Shown here: piece after piece, positions 13,280 to 20,262 of the stretch
How the letters are laid out: every line of letters starts with the position of its first letter
How positions within the stretch are numbered: position 1 is the stretch's first letter
Origin: a virus
DNA: 22,134 nt
IMG/VR virus record: IMGVR_UViG_3300035145_003476
Span: 1 to 22,134 of that record
Strand: one strand, 5' to 3'
Notes under the pieces: model-generated
Told to the model about the DNA's origin: nothing
Database searches by the model: none
The model's input: the letters and a program-made list of their open reading frames with translations, nothing else
Position numbers and translations under genes: made by a program

Positions 13280-13459
13280 ATGCTTAGTAAAGAAAAGATT
13301 CAACATCGGATTAATACGTTGAAAAATAAGCATAGACAAATACATAAAACCGTAGAAGCTTTAGAAGCTGAAAAAGCTCCGACAATTTTTATAACAAAAA
13401 AGAAAAAAGAAAAGCTAGCAATTAAAGACGAAATAGAGGGACTGATTTCTCAGTTATAG
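13280..13459 (+). CDS. YdcH/DUF465-like small coiled-coil protein
   Basis: 59 aa from ATG 13280 after AAGGAG; upstream extension into gene 43 is not needed. It has the pattern of DUF465: a basic helix with RINTLKNKHRQIHKTVEALE, a short loop, then KKKKEKLAIKDEIEGLI, predicting a two-helix antiparallel hairpin. DUF465 proteins are common in alphaproteobacteria with no settled function. It sits between gene 43 and the phosphomannomutase-like gene with close spacing, so it is in the gene 43 operon. Confidence 0.65.
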   Translation: MLSKEKIQHRINTLKNKHRQIHKTVEALEAEKAPTIFITKKKKEKLAIKDEIEGLISQL

Positions 13460-13470
13460 AAAGATTTATT

Positions 13471-14166
13471 ATGAAATGGATATTTGATGTAGATGGTACA
13501 CTTACTCCTAGCAGGGGTAAAATGGATCCTGAATTTCGGGAGTACTTCATTTGGTTTGCAAAAACCCATCGATGTTATTTGGCAACTGGATCAGATTATC
13601 CAAAAACTTTAGAACAAGTTGGTGAAGATGTACTCAATGCAGTTCAAGCTAGTTTTAATTGCTCAGGAAATTCTGTTTGGATAAAAGGAAAAGAAGTTCA
13701 TCGCCTTGATTGGACATTAGATCCACTTCATAGAAAATTCTTCGAAAGTAAATTAGATGAAAGTAAATTTTTTATAAAAACTGGTAATCATATTGAAGAA
13801 AGACCAGGAATGATAAATTTTTCTATTGTTGGTAGAAATGCAAATTTAGAAGAAAGATTTCATTATAGACAATGGGATGAGCATAAAAAAGAAAGAAAAA
13901 CTATTGCTAAAGAATTTGAACAATTTTTTGGAACTCAAGTTGTTTGCCAAGTAGCCGGAGAAACTGGAATAGATGTATTTCCATTTGGATATGACAAATC
14001 ACAAATAGCAGCTCATATTAAAGGATCTGTAGTATTTTTTGGAGATAAAATGACGCCTGGAGGTAATGATTATACCTTGGCTAAAGAAATATTAAAAAGA
14101 AACGGAAGTAGAGCAATCGAAGTTACTGATTGGAAAGACACTTGGAAAAGGATGAAAATCGTATGA
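13471..14166 (+). CDS. HAD-superfamily phosphomannomutase-like enzyme
   Basis: 231 aa. HAD motif I DVDGTLT (6-12) gives the nucleophile Asp6 and acid/base Asp8. A C2-type cap in the middle includes ERPGMINFSIVGR. Motif IV is GDKMTPGGNDY (191-201), almost the signature of eukaryotic-type phosphomannomutase (PMM). PMM interconverts mannose 6- and 1-phosphate, so this could feed a nucleotide sugar. Alternatively it is a phosphatase of the same cap class. A glycosyltransferase and a nucleotidyltransferase lie downstream in the same operon, making a sugar-supply role attractive but unproven. The stop overlaps the next start by 4 bases (ATGA). Confidence 0.82.
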   Translation: MKWIFDVDGTLTPSRGKMDPEFREYFIWFAKTHRCYLATGSDYPKTLEQVGEDVLNAVQASFNCSGNSVWIKGKEVHRLDWTLDPLHRKFFESKLDESKFFIKTGNHIEERPGMINFSIVGRNANLEERFHYRQWDEHKKERKTIAKEFEQFFGTQVVCQVAGETGIDVFPFGYDKSQIAAHIKGSVVFFGDKMTPGGNDYTLAKEILKRNGSRAIEVTDWKDTWKRMKIV

Positions 14167-14339
14167 GTATACATTTTAGTCATTATAATGAAGCCACTCA
14201 AGAAACTATTGAATTTCAAATGGATATGAAAGATCCTACAACTAATGAAGTTTGTGAAATGTTTCAACGATTTTTGTTAGCTATGGGCTATGTACTATCT
14301 GAAAATAGTTGTGTACGAATCGTTGAAGATGATGTATAA
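14163..14339 (+). CDS. Small protein of unknown function
   Basis: 58 aa from the ATG overlapping the preceding stop. It begins MSIHFSHYNEATQETIEF and ends EDDV. It probably folds as a beta hairpin followed by an amphipathic helix (TTNEVCEMFQRFLLAMGY) and a final strand. No catalytic motif. Its stop codon TAA lies inside the -10 element of the promoter for the next gene. Family not recognised. Confidence 0.6.
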   Translation: MSIHFSHYNEATQETIEFQMDMKDPTTNEVCEMFQRFLLAMGYVLSENSCVRIVEDDV

Positions 14340-14340
14340 T
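14312..14340 (+). promoter_or_regulatory. Sigma70-like promoter overlapping a gene end
   Basis: TGTACG (14312-14317), 17 bases, TATAAT (14335-14340). The -10 contains the TAA stop (14337-14339) of the upstream small gene. It serves the MazG-like gene at 14361. The leader contains ATGGAGTAA, a two-codon minicistron that includes the GGAG ribosome site. Confidence 0.7.
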
Positions 14341-14360
14341 AGTAAAAAATGGAGTAAATT

Positions 14361-14795
14361 ATGTTACAAAAAAATATGTACTTAGCTTCAAGCTGGGTAA
14401 ATGATATTCAAAATATGCACCAAAAATTTGGTGTAAATGAATGGTTTGAAAAAAATAAACATAATAAAGATTTGATGAAAACATATCTTAATTTTCGTTT
14501 GAGTATGTGTGAAGAAGAACTTATGGAAACTCAAACTGCATTAAAAAATGGTGATGCTGAAGAAATTGTAGATGGATTAATTGATCTTTGTGTCTTTGCT
14601 ATTGGTACACTTGAAGTTTTTAATATTGATGCTGATGAAGCATGGGATAAAGTTCACGCTGCAAATATGGCGAAAGAACCAGGTGTTAAAAAAGGACGTC
14701 CTAATCCATTTGGACTACCCGATCTTCTAAAACCAGAAGGATGGACAGCACCAACTCATGTAGGCAATCATGGCGATCTCTCTAACGCTGTTTAA
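14361..14795 (+). CDS. MazG-like all-alpha nucleoside triphosphate pyrophosphohydrolase
   Basis: 144 aa. The MazG-type metal-binding pattern is ExxE (in MCEEELMET, about residues 50-58) followed after a loop by ExxD (EIVDGLIDL, about 71-79) and a further helix with DEAWDKVHAANMAK. The Pro/Gly-rich tail (GLPDLLKPEGW) is typical of the phosphoribosyl-ATP pyrophosphohydrolase-like proteins of marine T4-like phages. The substrate is unknown. Given the cytosine-modifying enzymes downstream, a dCTP-clearing role like that of T4 gp56 (dCTPase) is one option; the (p)ppGpp or dNTP housekeeping roles proposed for phage MazG are others. It has its own promoter. Its end overlaps the primase-like gene by 26 bases. 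Confidence 0.8.
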   Translation: MLQKNMYLASSWVNDIQNMHQKFGVNEWFEKNKHNKDLMKTYLNFRLSMCEEELMETQTALKNGDAEEIVDGLIDLCVFAIGTLEVFNIDADEAWDKVHAANMAKEPGVKKGRPNPFGLPDLLKPEGWTAPTHVGNHGDLSNAV

Positions 14796-15696
14796 TAGCA
14801 TATACGATAACAAAACTGATAAAAGCATGAATCTCTCAGATTGGCAACAATTTGAGAAATTGCTATATGATCTTTCTTCTATCAAAAAAGAAAGTAAGAA
14901 AGATGCGCAGCTTATTTCACCAGCAACTTATCAACCAAACACAACTCGTGCAAATGCAAACGTTATCAATTGGGCAGGTTGGGCCGCAGTCGATGTTGAT
15001 GATCATGTGTTTGAAGGAAATCTAAAAAATGAATTATATGCTAGGTATGGTAATCTTTATTATATCTGTTACTCAACTGCAAGCTCTACGGACGATCATC
15101 CGAAGTTCCGTCTTGTCTTCCCACTTAAATCATCGATTAGAAGAGATAAAATTAAGAAATTTTGGTTTGCACTCAACACGGAACTCGGATCCATCGGAGA
15201 TCGGCAGACTAAAGACTTATCAAGAATGTATTATATCCCAGCGCAATATGCTGGTGCTAACAACTTTATTTTTACTAATTCTGGAGTTTGGATTGATCCA
15301 GACGCTTTAATGGATAAACATCCATTGCCTGAAAAACAAGGTTCAACTTTTTTTGAAAGGTTGCCAGAAGAAATGCAAAAAACTATTATTCAGCATCGTA
15401 AAGATCAAATGGAAAATAGATCCATAAAATGGACATCGTATCATGATTGCCCATTCATAAATAAAAATCTTATTGCTGAATATAAAGCAACAAGCGGAAC
15501 CGGTTGGTATCATCTTATGTATCGTATTATGGTATCAATTGCCGGTAATGCTGTAAAACGTGAATATCCTATTACAGTTTCTGAAATAGTTCAACTATGT
15601 AAGGAATTGGATATTGAAACTGGACAATGGTATGACAATCGTCCTTTAGACAAAGAAGCTGAGAGGGCTATAGAGTTTGTCTATAGCAATGTATAA
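14770..15696 (+). CDS. Archaeo-eukaryotic-type primase-polymerase (PrimPol) domain protein
   Basis: 308 aa. The N-terminal half has the AEP catalytic layout: DVDDH (75-79) supplying the metal-binding aspartates, then the strand CYSTASS leading to DDHPKFRLVFPL with His110 (the SxH-like motif), and KDLSRMYYIPAQ, as in small phage and plasmid prim-pols. The C-terminal 130 residues are helical and could be a PriCT-like helper domain; no helicase motifs are present. It could make primers or extend damaged templates alongside gp43. T4 itself uses a DnaG-type primase (gp61), which is not in this window. The start is inside the MazG-like gene, and MAISLTLFNSIYDN looks like a true N-terminus. Confidence 0.75.
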   Translation: MAISLTLFNSIYDNKTDKSMNLSDWQQFEKLLYDLSSIKKESKKDAQLISPATYQPNTTRANANVINWAGWAAVDVDDHVFEGNLKNELYARYGNLYYICYSTASSTDDHPKFRLVFPLKSSIRRDKIKKFWFALNTELGSIGDRQTKDLSRMYYIPAQYAGANNFIFTNSGVWIDPDALMDKHPLPEKQGSTFFERLPEEMQKTIIQHRKDQMENRSIKWTSYHDCPFINKNLIAEYKATSGTGWYHLMYRIMVSIAGNAVKREYPITVSEIVQLCKELDIETGQWYDNRPLDKEAERAIEFVYSNV

Positions 15697-16148
15697 TGAA
15701 ACATATGCGCATAAAATTTAATGCAAAACGTGATTTAGATAGAGATGAATTATATTTAAGAGCTGAAAAAGAAGCTAAGTTAATTCATTCAAAACCTTCT
15801 ACTAGAAAAGGTAGAGATCTTGAATCGATAATTATGACAACATTGTATGGTCATGCATCTGAACTGTATTTAATAAAGCATCAAGGTTTTACAGATGATC
15901 TTAGAGAATATAAAGATGTAATTGCTCCCGATGGAGAACCAGTTGAAGTAAAAACAACCAAACATGAAAAGTGGGTACCATACGTTCTTCGAAGAGAAAA
16001 CGAAAGAGCTAAAGACGCATGGAGAAAATATCCAAACCTTTTGTATATTTTTGTTGGAGATGTATTTACTTTAGATTATTATTTACATTCAGTTTATGAG
16101 TGGAATGGTAAAGAATTTTGTTTACAATCTGATGAAGTTGTTGTATAA
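15696..16148 (+). CDS. PD-(D/E)XK-type nuclease (predicted)
   Basis: 150 aa, ATG overlapping the primase stop by one base. The core reads GRDLESIIMTTLYGHASELYL (helix with Glu), an Asp in YKDVIAPDG, then VEVKTTK with Glu84-x-Lys86, the arrangement of the PD-(D/E)XK nuclease fold. The basic N-terminus (KFNAKRD) fits nucleic-acid binding. It could be a recombination endonuclease or a host-DNA degrading enzyme. Similarity to a named T4 nuclease is not apparent. The stop codon TAA (16146-16148) lies within the -10 of the next promoter. Confidence 0.65.
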   Translation: MKHMRIKFNAKRDLDRDELYLRAEKEAKLIHSKPSTRKGRDLESIIMTTLYGHASELYLIKHQGFTDDLREYKDVIAPDGEPVEVKTTKHEKWVPYVLRRENERAKDAWRKYPNLLYIFVGDVFTLDYYLHSVYEWNGKEFCLQSDEVVV

Positions 16149-16149
16149 T
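16121..16149 (+). promoter_or_regulatory. Sigma70-like promoter overlapping a gene end
   Basis: TTTACA (16121-16126), 17 bases, TATAAT (16144-16149). Both elements lie in the last 30 bases of the nuclease gene and the -10 includes its stop. It drives the Nmad1-like gene and probably the whole modification operon to 20262. The leader has ATGGAG at 16162. Confidence 0.8.
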
Positions 16150-16174
16150 AGTATTAATAATATGGAGTATTTAC

Positions 16175-16528
16175 ATGAAAGAATCACTTAAAGTTTTGCA
16201 AGAATGCGCAGAACTACAAGCTGCAAAATCGAAAGATTACCAAAACGAAAATTCTAGAATTGTTCAAGCTGATTATTATCCACGCGGTGTTGCATCCATT
16301 ATGGATATTATTCATGCTAAAACACTTCGTTTATGGTCTGTGCTGGAAGCTATGGAAAATGATCCTAACTATCAGCCTAACTTTGAGTCTATTGAAGATT
16401 CATTCAAAGACTTAATTAATTATGCATCATTTGGTGTTGCATATACTCGCGGTAAAATTCCAGGTCAAAAGCCAAACCGCGATTTTTTGAATAGGGAAGT
16501 AAAAAATGAAGAACAAAGTATTAGTTAA
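16175..16528 (+). CDS. Nmad1/DUF1599-like protein
   Basis: 117 aa. The pattern is an N-terminal helix, the KSKDYQNENSR motif (about 19-29), a helix with SIMDIIHAKTLRLWSVLEAM, and ESIEDSFKDLINYASFGVAY (about 71-90). This resembles the DUF1599, or nucleotide modification associated domain 1 (Nmad1), family, named for its recurrence next to phage base-modification genes. Its biochemical activity is not settled. Here it heads an operon that contains a gp42-like enzyme, a dCMP deaminase, a glycosyltransferase and a cytosine methyltransferase, which fits the family association. The end overlaps the ribbon-helix-helix gene by 23 bases. Confidence 0.6.
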   Translation: MKESLKVLQECAELQAAKSKDYQNENSRIVQADYYPRGVASIMDIIHAKTLRLWSVLEAMENDPNYQPNFESIEDSFKDLINYASFGVAYTRGKIPGQKPNRDFLNREVKNEEQSIS

Positions 16529-16703
16529 TTTTAATATGCCAGTTCAAATGAAAGATGAACTGAACGAAATTTTGCGTATTAAAGGTTATACTAGAACATC
16601 TTTAATCTTACATCTACTAGATGATTGGATGAAAAGCGAACGTAAAGAAGTATTAATCCGCGAGCAAAGAGTGGATTCTCAAGTATATCAGGAACATGGA
16701 TGA
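16506..16703 (+). CDS. Ribbon-helix-helix (CopG/Arc-like) DNA-binding protein
   Basis: 65 aa. A short N-terminal strand KVLVNFNMP is followed by two helices (QMKDELNEILRIKGYTRTSLILHLLDDWM split by the GYTRTS turn), the layout of ribbon-helix-helix repressors that dimerise through the strand. The C-terminal 25 residues are basic and charged. It overlaps genes on both sides, so it is translated with the modification operon. It may regulate that operon or bind DNA during replication; no operator can be pointed to. Confidence 0.7.
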   Translation: MKNKVLVNFNMPVQMKDELNEILRIKGYTRTSLILHLLDDWMKSERKEVLIREQRVDSQVYQEHG

Positions 16704-17113
16704 TTATAGGTTTTACTGCGTCTACCTTTGATTTGCTTCATGCAGGTCATGTTGCTATGCTACGAGAAGCTAAATCGCAATGTGATTATCTTATCTGTGC
16801 ATTACAAGTAGATCCATCAATAGATCGACCAGAAAAAAATTCTCCAGTTCAAACAATTGTTGAAAGACATACTCAGCTTTCAGCTGTAAAATATGTAGAT
16901 GAAATCATTCCGTATTGTACAGAAGCTGATTTACTTGATATAATAAACATGTATCCAATCAATGTTCGCATTCTTGGTGACGAATATAAAGATAAGGATT
17001 TTACTGGAAAAGATGAATGCCGGCGTCGTGGTATTCAACTTTATTTTAATAAACGAGACCATAGGTTTTCATCTTCTGATCTAAGAAAGAGAGTTTGTAA
17101 TGAGACTACATAG
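16700..17113 (+). CDS. Cytidylyltransferase-like nucleotidyltransferase (TagD/RfaE type)
   Basis: 137 aa. The HIGH-type motif is in GFTASTFDLLHAGHVAML (4-21, HAGH about 14-17), and the C-terminal motif RFSSSDLRKRV corresponds to the SSS/T-R-x-R element. This is the compact fold that transfers CMP or AMP to glycerol 3-phosphate, sugar phosphates or similar acceptors. Its substrate is not deducible. In this operon it could activate the group added by the glycosyltransferase, which would couple it to the phosphomannomutase-like enzyme. It starts in an ATGA overlap with the ribbon-helix-helix gene and overlaps the gp42-like gene by 14 bases. Confidence 0.82.
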   Translation: MIIGFTASTFDLLHAGHVAMLREAKSQCDYLICALQVDPSIDRPEKNSPVQTIVERHTQLSAVKYVDEIIPYCTEADLLDIINMYPINVRILGDEYKDKDFTGKDECRRRGIQLYFNKRDHRFSSSDLRKRVCNETT

Positions 17114-17792
17114 TGTGAAAGATATTCGTGAACACTTTATTGGTGAACTTTACGATGGTGAATTTACTGTAGATAAGACGGGCCAAAAAACAATTGAATT
17201 ATTTGGTGCATCATTCCTTGCTACAGCCCCAGCTATTTTTGGTGAGCCAGTTAAAGATTATATTGATGCCGAAATAGCTTGGTATGAATCTCAATCTACA
17301 AACATTAATAAACTTGCTAAGATTTATGGTAAATCACCAGTTGCTTGGCAATATGCAGCAAATGACTATGGTGAAATCAATTCTAATTATGGTCATTTGA
17401 TTTATTCAGAAAAGTTTTACAGTCAATATCAAAATGTTCTTCAAGAATTACTTAAAAATCCAGATGGCCGTAGAGCTACAATGGTTTATAATCGACCATC
17501 AATTTGGAAGGAATATGACGAAGATGGAAAATCTGATTTTATTTGTACTAATGCCGTTAGTTATTATATTCGCGATGATATTTTACATGCTGTAGTTCAA
17601 ATGCGATCTAATGATGCAATATTTGGTTATAAAAATGATTATGCTTGGCAATTCCATCTTATGGAAAAACTTTGCTTCGATTATAATCATGAAGATCGAT
17701 ATGTAAATGGTAATACAATTGAACCTGGTATGATGATGTGGCAAGTTCAAAACTTGCATGTTTACGAAAGACATTTCCATTTAGTAAAGTAA
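17100..17792 (+). CDS. 42: Deoxycytidylate hydroxymethylase-like enzyme (thymidylate synthase fold, T4 gp42-like)
   Basis: 230 aa, thymidylate synthase superfamily. The catalytic Cys149 lies in DFICTNAVSYYIRDD, and QMRSNDAIFGYKNDYAWQ aligns with the thymidylate synthase nucleotide-binding segment. Where thymidylate synthase has the Asn that selects dUMP (E. coli N177), this protein has Asp180. T4 dCMP hydroxymethylase has Asp179 and Cys148 at the equivalent places. The likely reaction is therefore dCMP plus methylene-tetrahydrofolate to hydroxymethyl-dCMP. The C-terminal HVYERHFHLVK matches the family end. A dCMP deaminase follows. A pure thymidylate synthase role is the alternative but is disfavoured by Asp180. 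Confidence 0.85.
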   Translation: MRLHSVKDIREHFIGELYDGEFTVDKTGQKTIELFGASFLATAPAIFGEPVKDYIDAEIAWYESQSTNINKLAKIYGKSPVAWQYAANDYGEINSNYGHLIYSEKFYSQYQNVLQELLKNPDGRRATMVYNRPSIWKEYDEDGKSDFICTNAVSYYIRDDILHAVVQMRSNDAIFGYKNDYAWQFHLMEKLCFDYNHEDRYVNGNTIEPGMMMWQVQNLHVYERHFHLVK

Positions 17793-17802
17793 AGGATATA
17801 TA

Positions 17803-18261
17803 ATGCCAACTCTCAAAACAGAATGGCACGGCCGGTATTTAGAATTAGCTAGAACTGTAGGATCTTGGTCTAAAGATCCTTCTAGAAAAATAGGAGCTGT
17901 TGCAGTTGGCTCAAAAGGTCAAGTGTTAGCACAGGGATATAATGGATTTCCACGAGGAATTCGTCATTCTCCTCCGCGACTAAATAATCGCGAAGTTAAA
18001 TATAAGTATGTAGTTCATGCTGAAATGAATCTCATATATAATGCTGGATATAATGGTGCTTCTCTTGATGGATCTACTGTTTATGTTACTGGACTTCCAA
18101 CATGTTCAGAATGTGCAAAAGGTCTTATACAAGTAGGAGTACATCAAGTGGTAATGGCATCTGACGCATTCGATGACATGCCAGAAAAGTGGATTGAATC
18201 TTTTGAATTTACAAAAGAATTATTTGAGGAGGCAGGTGTAATCTGGCAAATACATGATTGA
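17803..18261 (+). CDS. cd: Deoxycytidylate deaminase
   Basis: 152 aa zinc enzyme converting dCMP to dUMP. The catalytic HAE is at residues 72-74 (HAEMN) and the zinc cysteines are in PTCSEC (Cys101, Cys104). The N-terminal segment SKDPSRKIGAVAVG and GYNGFPRGI are typical of dCMP deaminases. It controls the split of dCMP between dTMP synthesis and the gp42-like enzyme encoded just upstream. It ends in an 8-base overlap with the glycosyltransferase gene. The protein is shorter than T4 Cd (193 aa), lacking the longer insertion, but all catalytic residues are there. Confidence 0.93.
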   Translation: MPTLKTEWHGRYLELARTVGSWSKDPSRKIGAVAVGSKGQVLAQGYNGFPRGIRHSPPRLNNREVKYKYVVHAEMNLIYNAGYNGASLDGSTVYVTGLPTCSECAKGLIQVGVHQVVMASDAFDDMPEKWIESFEFTKELFEEAGVIWQIHD

Positions 18262-19069
18262 TCATATTATTATTCCAACTTTAGGTCGTATGGATAAACA
18301 ACATACATACAATAACTTACCTAAAAAATATCAAGATAAAGTAACCTTTGTAGTTCAAGCTCATGAGTTTGAAGAAATGCGAGAAAGATATGCTGAGTCT
18401 GTTGTTAGTCTTCCTGATAATATTACTCGAATCGCACCTACGCGCGAATGGATATTTAACACCTACCGAGAGCACCGTCATATGGTTTTTGATGATGATC
18501 TTGATTTTGTTGTAAAAGAGCCAAATCCTGGCGAAGGCACTAAATGGTTATCTCGTAGATTTACAGATCAAGACTTTGATGATGCATTTAACTTAATGAA
18601 TGATTGGATGAATGATGATATTGTATATGGTGGATTTCTTCCTGCTTGGGTAATCCCTGATGTAAACCAATGGCCCGTTCGCGAATGTCAGCGAATTATG
18701 ACTAATGTATTTTATGATGGACCGAAAGTTCCAACAGACATTGAATGGAATCGAGTTGCAGCTGCAGAAGATTTCGATGTAAATCTCCAATTACTTACTA
18801 AAGGATTTAAGAATCGTATTAGTGCAAAATACATGGTAACATGTTCTGAAACAAATGCAGAAGGTGGATGTTCTACTTGGCGCACCCTTGAAGTTCACAA
18901 CGAAGCTCAACGTAAACTTGCTGAGCTTTGGCCAGATTTTGTAAAAATTAGAGAAAAAGAAGTTCCTTCTGGGCCCTGGAAAGGTAAAATGAAATTAGCG
19001 ACTACAATTCAACATAAAAAAGCTTATGATTCTAGTCAACGAACATCAATTGAGGATTTCTTTGGATGA
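18254..19069 (+). CDS. GT-A-like glycosyltransferase with clamp-binding-type tail (predicted DNA glycosyltransferase)
   Basis: 271 aa. It opens with IIIPTLGRMDKQHTYNNLP, the nucleotide-sugar-binding strand and loop of GT-A enzymes. A strand ending in FDDDLDF (about 80-86) supplies a DxD-type metal motif. Later acidic segments (AAAEDFDVNLQLL about 173-185) may form the acceptor-side base. This resembles the predicted base-modifying glycosyltransferases of phages that carry hydroxymethylated pyrimidines. The last seven residues, SIEDFFG, are identical to the end of the DNA polymerase in this window. That implies binding to the sliding clamp, as reported for T4 alpha-glucosyltransferase and gp45. 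Donor sugar unknown. The start is in an overlap with the dCMP deaminase gene; the stop overlaps the methyltransferase gene. Confidence 0.72.
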   Translation: MIDHIIIPTLGRMDKQHTYNNLPKKYQDKVTFVVQAHEFEEMRERYAESVVSLPDNITRIAPTREWIFNTYREHRHMVFDDDLDFVVKEPNPGEGTKWLSRRFTDQDFDDAFNLMNDWMNDDIVYGGFLPAWVIPDVNQWPVRECQRIMTNVFYDGPKVPTDIEWNRVAAAEDFDVNLQLLTKGFKNRISAKYMVTCSETNAEGGCSTWRTLEVHNEAQRKLAELWPDFVKIREKEVPSGPWKGKMKLATTIQHKKAYDSSQRTSIEDFFG

Positions 19070-20262
19070 AATATGCAAGTATAGTTCCACTAATAGGTGG
19101 AGAAACATTAGCAATGGAAAATGTTTTCCAGAAAAAACCGGAGTATATTTTAAGTTATGAACCATTTGCAAGTAACGATAAACATATTGTTGAACACTAT
19201 AAAAACAATGTTCCATATTTTACTCTCAACGGTGCTGATGATCGTCGGGTTTTTGATAGTGTGGACATCATCAATACTGTTTGTCCTTGTGCCGGCCTCA
19301 GTTCTCTTTCTCCTTCAGCTAGTTCAAACAATTCTGCTAATGATTGGATGTTTATTACTTCTGAGTATGTCCTTGGTACTTTACGTCCTCGAGTTTTTTG
19401 GGGCGAGAATGCCCCACGCTTGGCTAGTAAAATGGGAAAACCTATCGTCGCACGTCTCAGGGAAATTGCAGAAACGCATGGATATACTTTTTCAATTTAC
19501 AAAACGAAATCAATCTTACACGGCCTTTCACAAGTAAGAGATAGAACATTTTATTTTTTCTGGAAAGGTGAAGAAATACCCTTTTTCCCATATATAAAGA
19601 GGCCGCACGAAAATATAGAAGATACAATTCGAAATGCATTTGTATCTGAAGACGATCCAATGAACGTGCTTACTAATACTAAGATTCCATCAGAGAATCC
19701 ATTTTATCGTTACGTTTTAGAAGAAATGGAAGGTGGAATTACACATCCTGAATTTGCACAAAAAATTGAAAAGACTACAAACCCATTAGATTATATTGAA
19801 GCAGCTGGTATTACTTACGATAGAGTAGGAGATTGGATGCTCATGAAAGGTTATATTCGTGAAGCTGCTAAATGCGATAGAATGTTTCATAAACTAAAAT
19901 CTGGTGGAAACATTATGCGGAAGAATACAGAAATTCCAAAGGGATCTATTGGTGCCTTTGTTGGTCATTTACCAACTTCACTTGCGCATCCCGACGAAGA
20001 TCGTTATATAACAATACGTGAAGCATTAGCTATTATGAAAATGCCAAATGATTTTCAGCTTCAAGGTGGACTAAAAAATCTAAATCATATATGCCAAAAT
20101 GTTCCAGTAACAACTGCACAAGATATGGCTCAATCGATTAAAGATTATCTTGATGGAAAATTAGATACTATAGTAACTTCTAATTTTATGGTACAAGATA
20201 ATAAAACAAAATCTTATGAAGTTGAAGTCTCTAGTGTACAGCTCGATCAATTTATGGTATAA
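19066..20262 (+). CDS. C5-cytosine DNA methyltransferase
   Basis: 398 aa. Motif I region VPLIGGETLAMEN, catalytic motif IV CPCAGLSS with Cys75, motif VI GENAPRL, motif VIII LSQVRDRTFYF (QxRxR), the REALAIMKMPNDF segment and a motif X-like QNVPVTTAQ are all present in order, so the enzyme looks complete. The target recognition region lies between about residues 190 and 320. It should act on cytosine in DNA. Its place beside a dCMP hydroxymethylase-like gene is puzzling, because hydroxymethylcytosine would block C5; it may methylate residual cytosine or have a changed reaction. The C-terminus VQLDQFMV resembles a clamp-binding peptide. The stop lies in the -10 of the uvsX promoter. Confidence 0.88.
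   Translation: MKYASIVPLIGGETLAMENVFQKKPEYILSYEPFASNDKHIVEHYKNNVPYFTLNGADDRRVFDSVDIINTVCPCAGLSSLSPSASSNNSANDWMFITSEYVLGTLRPRVFWGENAPRLASKMGKPIVARLREIAETHGYTFSIYKTKSILHGLSQVRDRTFYFFWKGEEIPFFPYIKRPHENIEDTIRNAFVSEDDPMNVLTNTKIPSENPFYRYVLEEMEGGITHPEFAQKIEKTTNPLDYIEAAGITYDRVGDWMLMKGYIREAAKCDRMFHKLKSGGNIMRKNTEIPKGSIGAFVGHLPTSLAHPDEDRYITIREALAIMKMPNDFQLQGGLKNLNHICQNVPVTTAQDMAQSIKDYLDGKLDTIVTSNFMVQDNKTKSYEVEVSSVQLDQFMV

Noticed and set aside
15692-15697. TATAAT over the stop of the primase-like gene.
   Set aside because: It resembles the stop-overlapping promoters, but the -35 position reads TATAGA, and the next gene's ATG lies within the box.
17797-17804. TATAAT just before the dCMP deaminase gene.
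   Set aside because: No -35 element at 17 bases, and the box overlaps the start codon, so no usable leader would result.
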